Positions 1-9,914 of a stretch of DNA of 64,000 nucleotides are shown here, in pieces. The notes below the pieces were generated by a model. The model worked only from the letters and a program-made list of their open reading frames with translations, did no database searches and was not told the DNA's origin. This DNA comes from Pseudomonas bohemica. Its GTDB lineage: Bacteria; Pseudomonadota; Gammaproteobacteria; Pseudomonadales; Pseudomonadaceae. The stretch lies in contig NZ_NKHL01000097.1 in the NCBI RefSeq assembly GCF_002934685.1, positions 1-64,000 on the forward strand, given 5' to 3'. Numbering within the stretch: position 1 is the first letter of the stretch; the number at the start of each line of letters is the position of its first letter. The translations under genes were made by a program, and so were the position numbers.

Positions 1-480
1 GTCTGACCCACCGCTTTCGCTGCCGTCGTAACCTCCGACGTCTCCTACAGGGATCGACAATGCGCAGCTGATGCTGAACCTGTAGGAGCTTCTGGATCTG
101 TGCGACAGTGGCGAATGCGCTGTGTCAGGCACCTTCCAATGTCTGACCCACCGCTTTCGCTGCCGTCGTAACCTCCGACGTCTCCTACAGGGATCGACAA
201 TGCGCAGCTGATGCTGAACCGTGGGAGCTTCTGGAGCTGTGCGACAGTGGCGAATGCGCTGTGTCAGGCACCTTCCAATGTCTGGCCCACCGCTTTCGCT
301 GCCGTCGTAACCTCCGACGTCTCCTACAGGGATCGACGATGCGCAGCTGATACTGAACCGTGGGAGCTTCTGGAGCTGTGCGACAGTGGCGAATGCGCTG
401 TGTCAGGCACCTTCCAATGTCTGACCCACCGCTTTCGCTGGCGTCGTAACCCGCGGCGCCTCCCACAGGGTTCTGTGGGG
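1..480. repeat. Tandem array of about 139-bp REPIN-like units
   Basis: Near-identical units begin at 1, 141, 280 and 419, the last one partial and diverged. Each holds two inverted arms that both read CCTGTAGGAG or CCGTGGGAG at the outer end. One arm is the GGAGCTTCTGG side and the other is the GCCGTCGTAACCTCCGACG side. A non-palindromic spacer of about 30 bp joins neighbouring units. Complete arm pairs lie at 79-191, 219-331 and 358-469. Single relatives occur at 10298-10339 and 25719-25832. Short reading frames across the array are repeat shadows. The array continues past the left edge. Confidence 0.85.
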
Positions 481-524
481 TGCGTCAACCTTACTGTGCG
501 TACCTGCCCGCAATCAGACCAGCC

Positions 525-950
525 TTAATTCCCGAACTGCCGACTCAAGCCCGGCGGAACGCCGCTGGAATCGGTATCCTGCCACGGTCCGGCTGGCGAG
601 GTGGCCCAGCTCCAGCCGTTATTCCAGCGGTAATAGGTACGCTGGCGGTAGAAGGTGTTGGGCACGTTATCCAGCACATGCACGCCCAGTTTGGCATCCC
701 AGTGGCTGTTGCCGCCTGGCGGCGGAGCGAAGTTGGCGGAGGTTTTCGGGACGGACGGGATCGAGGTCGACGGCGGGGTCTGTGGCGTGGTGCGAGGGGT
801 GCCCGGCTGAGGAGTGGGCTGCGGGTTCGGAGAACTGCCCGGAATGGTTGGAATCGGCTCCGAACTTTGCGGGCCAGGATGCTGGACCGCACAGGCGGCG
901 CTCAAGGCTACCACCACGCTCAACAAGGCAAATCGTGCGACGCGATACAT
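525..950 (-). CDS. Small proline-rich putative lipoprotein
   Basis: This is a 141-residue protein with a short hydrophobic signal ending in a lipobox-like SAAC, so Cys20 is the probable lipidation site. A Pro/Ser/Thr-rich stretch of about 50 residues follows. The C-terminal part is rich in Trp and Tyr (YYRWNNGWSW, GPWQDTD). It is probably exported to the periplasm or outer membrane. It lies 35 bp downstream of ccmI on the same strand and may be the last gene of the ccm transcript. I do not recognise a function; a role in cytochrome c maturation would be guilt by association only. Confidence 0.65.
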   Translation of the reverse strand: MYRVARFALLSVVVALSAACAVQHPGPQSSEPIPTIPGSSPNPQPTPQPGTPRTTPQTPPSTSIPSVPKTSANFAPPPGGNSHWDAKLGVHVLDNVPNTFYRQRTYYRWNNGWSWATSPAGPWQDTDSSGVPPGLSRQFGN

Positions 951-985
951 AGGTCTCTCTACTGTGTCTGGGCCGCACGATCCGG

Positions 986-2191
986 CTACTGATCGGGGCT
1001 ATCGATAGTCAGGGCCTGACGGGCAGTCACGTTGCTGGGCAACGGCTGGCTGCGACCGATCCACTCTCCGGAAGTGGGCTGGCCTGCGCGGGATACCCGA
1101 GCAACCAGTTGGACTTCCGGAAAGTTCGACAGTTTCAGCTGCGGCATCATTGCGTCAGCATCGGTCAACTCGACCTCCACCGGAAGGTCGGCCACGGTCA
1201 CCCGCTTGACCGCCAACGGCGCGGGCGGCCCGGAGACCGCACGAGCGAAGACGAACACGGTGTCACTGGGCTGGACCTTGTCTTTCAACGCATCGGACAG
1301 GGTCACATGCACTTTCAGATGCGCACCCACAGCCGCTACCAAAGGCGTGTCCCGCAACGTTCCGCCATTCTGTACCAGCTTGTCGCTGGCCTTGGCGATG
1401 CCGCCTTCCAGCGCCGAGCGTGACGGATCGTTCGGCGGCAATACCGCCAGCAGACGCTTCCAGTAGTCCACCGCCTCCTGAAAATGCTGACTCTCGAACG
1501 CGTTGATCCCCCTGAGGCCCAGGCCGGTGACTTCGTTGGGATCGGTCTTCAGCGCTTCATCTGCAAGCCCCTGAATCTGCGGGGTCCAGGCCTTGTTACT
1601 GGCGAAATACAACGCTTGCGCCCACTGACCCAGCAGTTGCGGTTGGCGACCGGCCAGCGCAACCGCACGCTCGAACATCTGTGCCGCATCGGCGGGACGG
1701 TCCTGGGCCATGTAGGTGCGCGCCAGGAAGTAGAGGCTTTCGGCCGAATCCGGCTGCGCCTTTACAGCACGCTCCAGGCGGTTGGTCATCTGCGCCAGCG
1801 AACCTGGCGGCTGGGAGAATTCGCGGGTCAGCTCGACCTTGTCGCTGGCGCCGAAATGCAGGTAAAGCGCCAGGCCCAACGCGGGTACCAGCACCGCCAC
1901 CAGCAACGGCAACGGTTTGCCCAGATGCGAAACCCGTTCGGCGGAAGAACCCTCGGTGTCCGCCAACAATTCACGGGCAGCTTCGGCGCGGCCGCTGTCC
2001 ATCTGCGCGGCGGACAACATGCCCTCGGCCTGCTGCTTCTGCAGTTCTGCCAGACGCTCCTGATAGAGCGCGACATTAAGGGCGGTGCGATCTTCCTCGC
2101 TTTGTGCGCGACGACCCCGCAACAGCGGGATCAGCAGGAAACTCAGGGCCACCAGCAACAACAGGCCGGCGGCTAGCCAGAAATCGATCAT
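986..2191 (-). CDS. ccmI: Cytochrome c maturation protein CcmI
   Basis: CcmI is the inner-membrane chaperone that holds apocytochrome c for heme ligation with CcmF and CcmH. The 401-residue protein opens with a transmembrane segment (about residues 5-24) and a basic, coiled-coil-like loop. A second membrane segment lies near residues 95-112, followed by a TPR-type periplasmic domain. This two-helix plus TPR layout is diagnostic. The start overlaps the ccmH stop by 4 bp, so the two are translationally coupled. It is the last ccm gene of the operon. Confidence 0.93.
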   Translation of the reverse strand: MIDFWLAAGLLLLVALSFLLIPLLRGRRAQSEEDRTALNVALYQERLAELQKQQAEGMLSAAQMDSGRAEAARELLADTEGSSAERVSHLGKPLPLLVAVLVPALGLALYLHFGASDKVELTREFSQPPGSLAQMTNRLERAVKAQPDSAESLYFLARTYMAQDRPADAAQMFERAVALAGRQPQLLGQWAQALYFASNKAWTPQIQGLADEALKTDPNEVTGLGLRGINAFESQHFQEAVDYWKRLLAVLPPNDPSRSALEGGIAKASDKLVQNGGTLRDTPLVAAVGAHLKVHVTLSDALKDKVQPSDTVFVFARAVSGPPAPLAVKRVTVADLPVEVELTDADAMMPQLKLSNFPEVQLVARVSRAGQPTSGEWIGRSQPLPSNVTARQALTIDSPDQ

Positions 2192-2658
2192 TCGTGGTTT
2201 TTATCCAGCAGGTGGGCGAGGCGCTGACGCTCCTCGTCGGAAAGCACATCGGCCTCTTCGGCTCGCGGGCTTCGGCGGCGCACAACGATCACGCCAATCA
2301 GCAGCACACCGCCGAGCAGCAGACCGGCAGGGCCGAACCAGAGCAGCCAGGTGTGGGCATTCAGTTCAGGCTTGTAGCGCACGAACTCGCCATAGCGATC
2401 GACCATGAAATCGATGATCTGCTGATTGCTCTGCCCTTCGCCGAGCATGCGGTAGATCTCTTTGCGCAGGTCCGCGGCGATCGGCGCGTTGGAATCGGCG
2501 ATATCCTGGTTCTGGCATTTCGGGCAGCGCAGTTCGCGGGTTAGCTGCGAGTAACGCGCGCGTTCGGCGTCGTCCCTGAAGGTGTAGGCGTCGATGGCGG
2601 CGTGCGCGATGCCTGTGCAGCTCAGCGCAAGGACGGCAGCAGCGAGCAAACGCATCAT
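2188..2658 (-). CDS. ccmH: Cytochrome c maturation thiol protein CcmH (CcmL type)
   Basis: This thioredoxin-like component reduces or transfers disulfides on the apocytochrome CXXCH motif. The 156-residue protein has an N-terminal signal peptide (about residues 1-20), the RCPKCQNQ motif carrying the redox-active CXXC, and a C-terminal transmembrane helix near residues 105-125. It is the short CcmH form; the TPR part is encoded separately as ccmI. Two ATG codons stand in tandem at the start, and the first overlaps the preceding TGA. Confidence 0.94.
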   Translation of the reverse strand: MMRLLAAAVLALSCTGIAHAAIDAYTFRDDAERARYSQLTRELRCPKCQNQDIADSNAPIAADLRKEIYRMLGEGQSNQQIIDFMVDRYGEFVRYKPELNAHTWLLWFGPAGLLLGGVLLIGVIVVRRRSPRAEEADVLSDEERQRLAHLLDKNHE

Positions 2659-3191
2659 GGCTTATCCTCATCGACCAGCCCCTGATACAACCCGGCAAGC
2701 TTCTCCCGCCACACCGTCTCGTCGATGATCCCGACGTGCTTGTAGCGAATGATGCCCTTGCGGTCGATCAGGAAGGTTTCCGGCGCGCCGTAGACGCCCA
2801 GATTCAACCCCAGGCTGCCCGCTTCATCGTTGATGTTCAGCTGGTAGGGGTCGTGGAAATCCTTGAGCCACTTCAAGGCGTCAGCATTGACGTCCTTGTA
2901 GTTGACGCCGTAGATCACCACGCCCTGCTGCGCCAGCTTTGTCAGCACCGGATGCTCGACGCGGCAGGCAACGCACCAGGTGCCCCAGACGTTGACCAGC
3001 GCCGGTTTACCCAGCAGATCAGCGCGGGTCAGCGGCTTGCCGTCCTGCACCGCAGGCAAGGAAAACTCCGGAAAAGGCTTGTCGATCAATGCCGACGGCA
3101 GCTCCGACGGGTCCAGGTACAGCCCTCGGTAGAGAAACACCGCCATGCCGAGAAACAGCACCAGCGGAATCAATAACACCCAACGCTTCAT
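2655..3191 (-). CDS. dsbE: Thiol:disulfide interchange protein DsbE/CcmG
   Basis: This membrane-anchored periplasmic thioredoxin keeps the apocytochrome c cysteines reduced for heme attachment. The 178-residue protein has an N-terminal membrane anchor (residues 4-24) followed by a thioredoxin fold. The active site WCVAC sits in the context WGTWCVACRVEHP, and a cis-proline GAPETFLID loop lies further on, as in other CcmG proteins. ATGA overlaps with both ccmF and ccmH show tight translational coupling. Confidence 0.95.
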   Translation of the reverse strand: MKRWVLLIPLVLFLGMAVFLYRGLYLDPSELPSALIDKPFPEFSLPAVQDGKPLTRADLLGKPALVNVWGTWCVACRVEHPVLTKLAQQGVVIYGVNYKDVNADALKWLKDFHDPYQLNINDEAGSLGLNLGVYGAPETFLIDRKGIIRYKHVGIIDETVWREKLAGLYQGLVDEDKP

Positions 3192-5161
3192 ACCACCGCT
3201 CCCGACAGGCCCAGTGCATCGCGCACCTTGGCTCGGACCTTGACCCGATAACGTTTGTCCAGCGCCGCGAGCAAGCCGCCCAGCGCGGTGATCAAGCCAC
3301 CGAACCAGATCCAGCGCACGAACGGTTTGACGTGAACGCGCACCGCCCAGGCGCCGTTGTCCAGCGGCTCGCCCAGTGCAACGTACAGATCGCGTGAGAA
3401 GCCGCCGTCGATCCCGGCTTCGGTCATCATTGAACGTTGCACGGTGTAGAGGCGTTTTTCCGGGTACAGCACGGTGACCTGTTTGCCATCGGCGAGCACA
3501 CGAATGGTGCCCTCGTCGGAGGTGAAGTTGGGGCCTTGAAGGTGCCGGGCGCCGTCGAAGACGAACGTGTAGCCGCCCAGCTCGACCGAATCGCCAGGGG
3601 CCATGCGCAAGTCCCGCTCGGCGCTGTTCTGACTCGACAACACCACGCCCAGGGCGACCACGGCGATGCCGATATGCGCCACCTGCATGCCCCAGTAACT
3701 GCGGGTCAACGAGCGCATGCCTTTGAGCAGGCCCTTGTGACGCGTCTTGTCCAGCAGATCACGCACTCCGGCCAGCAGCACCCAGGCGGCCAATAAAACG
3801 GTGGCGAGCACCGCCCAATGGAAGTCGGCCATGGCGAAACCTGCGATTACCGCCAACACCGCGCTGCCGACCAGTACCGGGGCCAGCATGCTCAGCAACC
3901 ATTTGACGGGGGTGTCTTTCCAGCGCACCAGCACGCCGACAGCCATGACTGCCATCAGCAGGCCCATCAACGGCACGAACAGCGCGTTGAAATACGGCGG
4001 ACCGACCGACATCTTCGCCCCGCTCAGGGCATCCAGCACCAGCGGATAAAGGGTGCCGAGCAGAATCATCGATGCAGCCACCACCAGCACCAGGTTATTG
4101 CCCAGCAGCAGGGTTTCGCGCGACCAGAGGCCAAAGCCGACGTGGCTTTTCACCACGGGGGCGCGGATGGCGAACAGGGTCAGCGAACCGCCGACCACCA
4201 TCAGCAGGAACACCAGAATGAATACGCCACGGGCTGGGTCGGACGCGAACGCATGCACCGACGTCAACACGCCAGAACGGACGAGGAAAGTGCCCAGCAG
4301 GCTCAGGGAAAACGCGGCGATGGCCAGCAACACGGTCCAGCTCTTGAACACGCCGCGCTTTTCAGTGACCGCCAGCGAGTGAATCAGCGCAGTACCGACC
4401 AGCCACGGCATGAAGGACGCGTTCTCCACAGGATCCCAGAACCACCAGCCGCCCCAGCCCAGTTCGTAATAGGCCCACCATGAGCCCAGGGTGATGCCGA
4501 TGCCGAGAAACGCCCAGGCGACGATGGTCCACGGCCGCGACCAGCGCGCCCAGGCAGCATCCAGACGACCGCCGAGCAACGCGGCAATGGCGAAGGCGAA
4601 GGCCACCGAAAAACCGACGTAACCCATGTACAGCATCGGCGGGTGAATGATCAGTCCGGGATCCTGCAACAACGGATTGAGGTCGCGCCCGTCCTGGGGA
4701 ATCTGCGGCAGGATGCGGCTGAACGGGTTGGAGGTCAGGATCAGGAACAGCAGAAAACCAACGCTGATCATGCCCATCACTGCCAGCACACGCGCGAGCA
4801 TGACCTGGGGCAACTGCCGGGAGAACACCGACACCGCGAAGGTCCAGCCGCCGAGAATCAGCGCCCAGAGCAGCAAGGAGCCTTCGTGGGCGCCCCAGAC
4901 AGCGCTGAATTTGTAATACCAGGGCAACGCGCTGTTGGAGTTTTCGGCGATGTAGGTCACCGAAAAATCATCGACCATGAACGAGTACGCCAGGCAGCCG
5001 AACGCGAACAGTAGAAAGGCGAATTGGCCCCAGGCGGCAGGCTGAGCCAGGCCCATCCAGATACGGTCGCCGCGCCAGGCGCCGATCAGCGGCACGATGG
5101 CCTGCACGAGGGCGAAACACAGGGCCAGGATCATGGCCAGATGGCCGAGTTCGGGAATCAT
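3188..5161 (-). CDS. ccmF: Heme lyase subunit CcmF
   Basis: CcmF is the polytopic inner-membrane core of the heme-ligation complex. It takes heme from holo-CcmE and joins it to apocytochrome c with CcmH and CcmI. The 657-residue length is normal. Many hydrophobic helices are visible, together with the tryptophan-rich heme-handling motif WGGWWFWDPVENASFMPW (about residues 230-250) and conserved flanking histidines. The gene starts 3 bp after the ccmE stop and overlaps dsbE at its end. Confidence 0.97.
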   Translation of the reverse strand: MIPELGHLAMILALCFALVQAIVPLIGAWRGDRIWMGLAQPAAWGQFAFLLFAFGCLAYSFMVDDFSVTYIAENSNSALPWYYKFSAVWGAHEGSLLLWALILGGWTFAVSVFSRQLPQVMLARVLAVMGMISVGFLLFLILTSNPFSRILPQIPQDGRDLNPLLQDPGLIIHPPMLYMGYVGFSVAFAFAIAALLGGRLDAAWARWSRPWTIVAWAFLGIGITLGSWWAYYELGWGGWWFWDPVENASFMPWLVGTALIHSLAVTEKRGVFKSWTVLLAIAAFSLSLLGTFLVRSGVLTSVHAFASDPARGVFILVFLLMVVGGSLTLFAIRAPVVKSHVGFGLWSRETLLLGNNLVLVVAASMILLGTLYPLVLDALSGAKMSVGPPYFNALFVPLMGLLMAVMAVGVLVRWKDTPVKWLLSMLAPVLVGSAVLAVIAGFAMADFHWAVLATVLLAAWVLLAGVRDLLDKTRHKGLLKGMRSLTRSYWGMQVAHIGIAVVALGVVLSSQNSAERDLRMAPGDSVELGGYTFVFDGARHLQGPNFTSDEGTIRVLADGKQVTVLYPEKRLYTVQRSMMTEAGIDGGFSRDLYVALGEPLDNGAWAVRVHVKPFVRWIWFGGLITALGGLLAALDKRYRVKVRAKVRDALGLSGAVV

Positions 5162-5164
5162 GGC

Positions 5165-5647
5165 TTACCCCTGTTTCGCAGGTTGGGACGCGCCGGGCGC
5201 TGACTGGATACTCTCTTTCAAGGCCCCAGTGTCCTTCAAGGCTTTGGTGACTTCCGGTGGCATGTATTTCTCGTCGTGTTTGGCCAGTACTTCATCGGCC
5301 ACCACCACGCCATCGGCATTGAGCTTGCCCAGCGCGACGATGCCCTGCCCTTCGCGGAACAGGTCCGGGAGAATGCCGCGATAGGTAATGGTCACCGACT
5401 TGTTGAAATCGGTGACCACGAAGGTCACGTCCAACGAGTCGGCGGAACGTTGCAGCGAGCCTTTCTCGACCATACCGCCGGCGCGAATCCGCGTGTCATG
5501 GGGCGCTTCGCCGCTGGCGATCTGGGTCGGGGTGTAGAACAGGTTGATGTTTTCCTGCAAGGCACTGAGCGCCAGGGTTACCGCGATGCCGACCCCGGCG
5601 AGGATCGCCACGATGATCAACAGGCGCTTTTTTCGCAGCGGATTCAC
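5165..5647 (-). CDS. ccmE: Periplasmic heme chaperone CcmE
   Basis: CcmE binds heme covalently and passes it from CcmC to CcmF. The 160-residue protein has an N-terminal signal anchor (residues 9-30), a beta-barrel core and the heme-attachment motif KHDEKYMP. Its histidine is the covalent ligand. The tail is flexible and Ala/Ser/Gln-rich. It overlaps the ccmD stop by 4 bp. Confidence 0.96.
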   Translation of the reverse strand: MNPLRKKRLLIIVAILAGVGIAVTLALSALQENINLFYTPTQIASGEAPHDTRIRAGGMVEKGSLQRSADSLDVTFVVTDFNKSVTITYRGILPDLFREGQGIVALGKLNADGVVVADEVLAKHDEKYMPPEVTKALKDTGALKESIQSAPGASQPAKQG

Positions 5648-5820
5648 GTATTGCTCTCCCGGCGCAAACGGCGCGCCTCTTGTTGCAGGTAGCGCCGGCG
5701 CGCCAACAGCGGTGACGCAATGTTGATTGCCAGTACGGCCAGGCAGATGCCATAGGCGCTCCAGACAAACAGGCCATGTTTACCCATCGCCAGAAAGTCG
5801 CTGAAGGACTCGAAAATCAT
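5644..5820 (-). CDS. ccmD: Heme exporter protein CcmD
   Basis: CcmD is a small single-span membrane protein that helps release holo-CcmE from the CcmABC complex. The 58-residue product starts [16 protein letters not shown] at the ATG at 5820. A hydrophobic helix (about residues 17-38) follows, then a strongly basic cytoplasmic tail. An open frame extends far upstream but overlaps ccmC antiparallel to any family similarity, so the short start is preferred. ATGA overlaps join it to ccmC and ccmE. Confidence 0.93.
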   Translation of the reverse strand: MIFESFSDFLAMGKHGLFVWSAYGICLAVLAINIASPLLARRRYLQQEARRLRRESNT

Positions 5821-6635
5821 TGCCCGGCCCCCTTGCGCGATGTGGGTTGGCTGGAAACGTGGCCGAGGCTTTTCAAGACCTCCTCCTTGACCCAGCTGGC
5901 GCGGGACTCGCGCTTGAGCACTTCCAGGCGCATGCGCAGCAGCAACACGGCGCCGAAGAAGCAGTAGAAACCCAGCGCCGTGAACAGCAGCGGCAGCCAC
6001 ATTTCGGCGGGCATTGCCGGTTTCTCGGTGAGGCTGAAGGTCGCGCCCTGATGCAGGGTGCTCCACCACTGCACGGAGTATTTGATGATCGGGATGTTGA
6101 CCACGCCGACGATCGCCAGCACCGCACAGGCCTTGGCAGCGCTGTCACGGTTGGTGATGGCGTTGCCCAGCGCGATCAGGCCAAAATACAGGAACAGCAG
6201 AATCAGCATGGAGGTCAGGCGCGCATCCCAGACCCACCACGAACCCCAGGTCGGCTTGCCCCAGATGGCGCCGGTGACCAGCGCCAGGGCGGTCATCCAG
6301 GCACCGATGGGCGCGGCGCATTGCAGCGCGACGTCGGCCATTTTCATCTTCCACACCAGCCCGACCACACCGCATACCGCCAGCATCACGTAGCAGGACT
6401 GCGCCAGCATTGCCGATGGCACATGGATATAGATGATGCGGAAACTGTTGCCCTGCTGGTAATCCGGCGGCGCGAAGGCCAGGCCCCAGACCACGCCGAT
6501 GCCGATCAGCAACGCCGCTGCGACGCTCAACCATGGCACCAGACGGCCACTGATGCCATAGAACCACTTCGGCGATCCGAGCTTGTGGAACCAGGCCCAA
6601 CTGATGCCGCTTTTAGCCTTGGCGCTTGTGTTCAT
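5817..6635 (-). CDS. ccmC: Heme transporter CcmC
   Basis: This six-helix membrane protein presents heme to CcmE in the periplasm. It carries the WWD-type motif [13 protein letters not shown] between helices and several conserved histidines. The chosen start is ATG at 6635 (272 aa, [10 protein letters not shown]); a GTG one codon upstream is also open. A short, well-initiated reading frame (6613-6678) overlaps this start, so initiation may be coupled to it. A gap of 135 bp separates it from ccmB, unusual in an otherwise overlapping operon. Confidence 0.95.
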   Translation of the reverse strand: MNTSAKAKSGISWAWFHKLGSPKWFYGISGRLVPWLSVAAALLIGIGVVWGLAFAPPDYQQGNSFRIIYIHVPSAMLAQSCYVMLAVCGVVGLVWKMKMADVALQCAAPIGAWMTALALVTGAIWGKPTWGSWWVWDARLTSMLILLFLYFGLIALGNAITNRDSAAKACAVLAIVGVVNIPIIKYSVQWWSTLHQGATFSLTEKPAMPAEMWLPLLFTALGFYCFFGAVLLLRMRLEVLKRESRASWVKEEVLKSLGHVSSQPTSRKGAGQ

Positions 6636-6678
6636 CACGCTGCCTTTTCATCACTTTTTTCATCACGGTCTTGATCAT
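6613..6678 (-). CDS. Possible 21-codon leader peptide overlapping the ccmC start
   Basis: An ATG at 6678 preceded by a strong AAGGAG-type ribosome site opens a frame reading [20 protein letters not shown] plus one Gly, then TAA at 6613. It is out of frame with ccmC and ends 23 bp inside it. The peptide is very basic. It contains an imperfect 12-bp duplication starting GTGATGAAAA. ccmC itself has only a weak AAAAGG ribosome site, so reinitiation after this frame would be a simple explanation. No homology is claimed. Confidence 0.35.
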   Translation of the reverse strand: MIKTVMKKVMKRQRDEHKRQG

Positions 6679-6770
6679 TCAGGCGCTCCTTTTAGCTGAA
6701 GCGTCCTGTCGCGGATATTAAATAATGCTGGCTCGGCGCCTAAAAAGCTGTCCGATTGATCAGGTTTCGA

Positions 6771-7442
6771 TTATTCGCCAACACTGATTTTCAAGCCAGC
6801 GGCAATTGCAAAGGGTGTCAGGGTTATAGCGAGCGCCGTCAGGCTGCCAAGCCAAAGCAGATAGCCGGTCGCTGGCATGCCCTGAAGGGCCGCTTGCAGA
6901 GCACCGCTACCCAGAATCAACACAGGGATGTAAAACGGCAGAATCAGCAATGCCAGCAGCAGACCGCCGCGCTTGAGCCCCACGGTCAATGCCGCACCCA
7001 CCGCGCCGAGCAGGCTCAACACCGGTGTGCCCAGCAACAAGGACAGCAGCAACACCGGCAGACAGGCGGTTGGCAGACCGAGCATCAGCGCCAGCAAGGG
7101 TGCGAGCAAAACCAGTGCCAACCCGGAAAACGCCCAGTGTGCCACTACCTTGGCCAGTACCAGTAGGGGTAAAGGGTGCGACGAAAGCACCCACTGTTCA
7201 AGAGAGCCGTCTTCGAAGTCGCTACGGAACAACCCGTCCAGCGACAACAGCACCGACAACAGTGCCGCAACCCAGACCAGGCCGGGAGAAATCGTCCGCA
7301 GCAGTTGTGATTCCGGCCCTACGGCGAGTGGAAACAGGGCAATGACGATGGCGAAGAACACCAGCGGGTTGAGCAATTCGGCAGGACGGCGAAACAGCAG
7401 GCGGGCTTCGCGGGCAATCAACAGGGTGAACACATGACTCAT
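6771..7442 (-). CDS. ccmB: Heme exporter ABC permease CcmB
   Basis: CcmB is the membrane subunit of the CcmAB ATPase that drives release of holo-CcmE from CcmC. The 223-residue protein starts [12 protein letters not shown] at the ATG at 7442, which forms an ATGA overlap with the ccmA stop. The upstream GTG alternative is not needed. It has six hydrophobic segments and the cytoplasmic [16 protein letters not shown] start typical of the family. Confidence 0.94.
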   Translation of the reverse strand: MSHVFTLLIAREARLLFRRPAELLNPLVFFAIVIALFPLAVGPESQLLRTISPGLVWVAALLSVLLSLDGLFRSDFEDGSLEQWVLSSHPLPLLVLAKVVAHWAFSGLALVLLAPLLALMLGLPTACLPVLLLSLLLGTPVLSLLGAVGAALTVGLKRGGLLLALLILPFYIPVLILGSGALQAALQGMPATGYLLWLGSLTALAITLTPFAIAAGLKISVGE

Positions 7443-8074
7443 ACGGCCCACTGCCCCAGATCCAGTTCGCGATAACCGGCTGGCTTGCGGTGCAGCGTGT
7501 GGTGAGTGGTCAGCACCACACTGCCGCCCTGCTCACAATGCCCGGCCAAGCGTTCTTCCAACTGCGCCACGCCCTGCTTGTCGAGGGCGGTGAAGGGTTC
7601 GTCAAGCATCCACAGTCCCGGCCCCGGCAGATACAACCGGGCCAGTGCCACCCGCCGTTTTTGTCCGGCCGACAGCGTGTGGCACGGCACATCTTCGAAA
7701 CCGCGCAGTCCAACCGCTTCGAGTGCCTGCCAGATGTCGTCGGCCGCGACGCTCTGGTGCAAGGCGCACAGCCACGAGAGGTTTTCGATGGGCGTGAGCA
7801 AGTCCTTGATCCCTGCCGCATGACCGATCCACAACAGGTTGCGTGCCAGTTCGCTCCGTTGCTGCGAAAGGGGTTTGCCGTCGAGCAGGACATCGCCCGC
7901 AGTGGGCTGCATCAGGCCGCTGAGCAGACGCAACAGGCTGGTCTTGCCGCTGCCGTTGGGGCCGCTTATCTGCACCATGTCACCGGCTGTCAGCCGCACG
8001 TCGAGATGCTCGAACAGCAGGCGCCAGTCACGCTCACAACTGAGCGCCACGGCTTCAAGGACAGGGATCGACAT
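7439..8074 (-). CDS. ccmA: Heme exporter ATP-binding protein CcmA
   Basis: CcmA is the ATPase subunit of the CcmABCD complex. The 211-residue protein contains Walker A ([11 protein letters not shown]), the ABC signature [14 protein letters not shown], Walker B ([12 protein letters not shown]) and a switch histidine in TTHHTL. The start is ATG at 8074 because AGAAGG lies 5 nt upstream; an upstream in-frame extension is not family-like. It is the first gene of the ccm operon and diverges from the FliK-like gene. Confidence 0.96.
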   Translation of the reverse strand: MSIPVLEAVALSCERDWRLLFEHLDVRLTAGDMVQISGPNGSGKTSLLRLLSGLMQPTAGDVLLDGKPLSQQRSELARNLLWIGHAAGIKDLLTPIENLSWLCALHQSVAADDIWQALEAVGLRGFEDVPCHTLSAGQKRRVALARLYLPGPGLWMLDEPFTALDKQGVAQLEERLAGHCEQGGSVVLTTHHTLHRKPAGYRELDLGQWAV

Positions 8075-8183
8075 GTGGACCTTCTTTTCGGATAGCAGGT
8101 GTGCACGGCGGTTCAAGTCAGCGTCAGGCCGGCCGTTATACTGATGCAGCTTTACGGTAGCCCGCCGATGACCTCGGCGCCGG

Positions 8184-8189
8184 ATTATA
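8184..8189 (-). promoter_or_regulatory. Possible -10 element for the ccm operon
   Basis: The reverse strand reads TATAAT within CTATGTATAATCC, about 110 bp upstream of ccmA in the divergent spacer 8075-8288. No convincing -35 hexamer stands 16-18 bp further upstream, so this is only a candidate. Confidence 0.25.
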
Positions 8190-8288
8190 CATAGATAGAA
8201 GCGCTTGCCGTTTTATCCCTGACCCGGATGCGGCAAACCCTTCAAAAAACACGGCAACCAGAGCGCAATTTTACCGAGTCCGGATCCG

Positions 8289-9914
8289 ATGACAGGCGAT
8301 ATACCCAATCTTTCCTCCGTTGCAGCCGCTAAAGTCCTGTTGCGCGCGGGTGTCCCGCCGGGCGAGGTGCTCAAGCTGATGGAGCCGCGCGAAGGCCTGC
8401 TCAACTCAGGGCAAGTGGCCAATGCCGAGGTGGTCAGCCTCAAGCAGCTCGGCCAGGATTTCCAGCTGCTGCTCAAGCTGACGATGGACAATGGCCGCCA
8501 GACCACCCTCCCGGTCAGCAGCTCCCTGCCGCTGACGCCTGGCACCACGGTCAATGTCGCTCAGGATACCGCCGAGACCCTGACCATCAGCGTGCAGGAC
8601 CTGCACAAAGCCATTGCCAACAGCCTGACCACCGTCGACACCCGTCAGTTACCCGCCGGTACGTTGCTGCAAGGCAAAGTGCTGACCACGCAGGTCGCCG
8701 CTCAGAACGTCGCGCAACTGGCCGGGCAAACTGCCAATGGTGCCGCGCAACCGAGCAATTACCGCTCGATCGTGCTGCTGCTCAACACCGCGCTGGCGGG
8801 CAGCAGCATGACCATCGACAGCCCGCAGCCCTTGAGAGTCGGCAGTCTGCTCAGTGCTCAGGTGCAGAACAGCCAGGCGTTGAATTTTGTCGCCATGCCT
8901 GATCGTCTCGACGAACTGGCACTGGCGCAGCAGTTGTCCACCCAGCAAAGCCGCCAGGGTTCGCTGCAAAGTCTGCTCACGGCGCTGCAGAATCTACCAC
9001 CGCCCTCAAGCGACAGCGCCGACAACCTGCCGCCTTCGTTGCGCGCCAGCATTGATCAGCTGTTCGCCGACCTCCCTGATCTGCAGCAGATGACCACCGC
9101 CAAGGGTGTAGCGCAGGCGTTGAATGCCAGCGGGCTGTTCATGGAGTCGCGTTTGCTGGCGGGGCAAAACCCGACGCTGGTGCCGGACATGAAGGCCAAC
9201 CTGTTGCGGGTCATCGCACAGCTGCTTCCCGGGCTGCCGGACAATGTCAGCTACAACGCCGCCGCTGCCGCCAACACCCTGGCGCGGGCGATGCCCAGCG
9301 TGATCCGAAATGCACTGGGGACTTTGGGCCTGGTCGCAGCGCCCAGCGTGCCGATCAACTTTCCATTACCGTCGCGCACCCTGGGCAACCCTGAAAGCCC
9401 GGACGATCTGGAGACGCTGTTGAAGCTGGCGGCGGGGGCGATTGCTCGCTTGCAGAGCCATCAGTTGGGCGGTCTGGAGCAGACACGCACCAATTCCGAC
9501 GGCACGCAAGTGACCACCTGGCAGCTGGAAATCCCCATGCGCAACGCCCACGACGTGGTGCCGTTGCAGCTCAAACTGCAGCGCGAAGATGCCCCGGAGC
9601 GTGAGGACAACCCGGATACCGCAGCCCAGGAGATCAGGGAAAAAGAGAGGTTGTGGCGCGTGGAGCTGGCGTTCGACCTTGAACCGCTGGGGCCGTTGCA
9701 GGTTCAGGCGCAGTTGATTGCAGGCAGCCTCTCCAGCCAGATGTGGGCGCAGCGCGAAGGCGCCGCCGAATTGATCTGCGCCGAGCTGGACAACCTGCGC
9801 GCCCGGCTGGTCGCCTGTGGGTTGAATGTGAAGGAACTGGCGTGCAACCGCGGCATACCGGCCCAAGGGTCGCGTACCGTGCTGGAACAACGCTGGATCG
9901 ATGAGAACGCCTGA
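8289..9914 (+). CDS. FliK-like hook-length control domain protein
   Basis: This 541-residue protein has a Gln/Leu/Ala-rich N-terminal two thirds and a C-terminal domain resembling the FliK C-terminus. The match is the segment VELAFDLEPLGPLQVQAQL, followed by a helix pair ending NLRARLVACGLNV. The canonical fliK is separate, at 31954-33360, so this is a second, divergent copy. The next gene starts in its stop codon (TGATG) and encodes an FlhB C-terminal-like protein. The pairing mirrors the FliK-FlhB substrate-specificity switch. The biological role is unknown to me. Confidence 0.75.
   Translation: MTGDIPNLSSVAAAKVLLRAGVPPGEVLKLMEPREGLLNSGQVANAEVVSLKQLGQDFQLLLKLTMDNGRQTTLPVSSSLPLTPGTTVNVAQDTAETLTISVQDLHKAIANSLTTVDTRQLPAGTLLQGKVLTTQVAAQNVAQLAGQTANGAAQPSNYRSIVLLLNTALAGSSMTIDSPQPLRVGSLLSAQVQNSQALNFVAMPDRLDELALAQQLSTQQSRQGSLQSLLTALQNLPPPSSDSADNLPPSLRASIDQLFADLPDLQQMTTAKGVAQALNASGLFMESRLLAGQNPTLVPDMKANLLRVIAQLLPGLPDNVSYNAAAAANTLARAMPSVIRNALGTLGLVAAPSVPINFPLPSRTLGNPESPDDLETLLKLAAGAIARLQSHQLGGLEQTRTNSDGTQVTTWQLEIPMRNAHDVVPLQLKLQREDAPEREDNPDTAAQEIREKERLWRVELAFDLEPLGPLQVQAQLIAGSLSSQMWAQREGAAELICAELDNLRARLVACGLNVKELACNRGIPAQGSRTVLEQRWIDENA

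Noticed and set aside
1..480. CRISPR array
   Set aside because: The repeat units are 139-140 bp with nearly identical content throughout; there are no variable spacers and no cas genes.
185..528. Small proteins in the left array
   Set aside because: These frames follow the repeat period and repeat their own sequence; they lack ribosome sites and family features.
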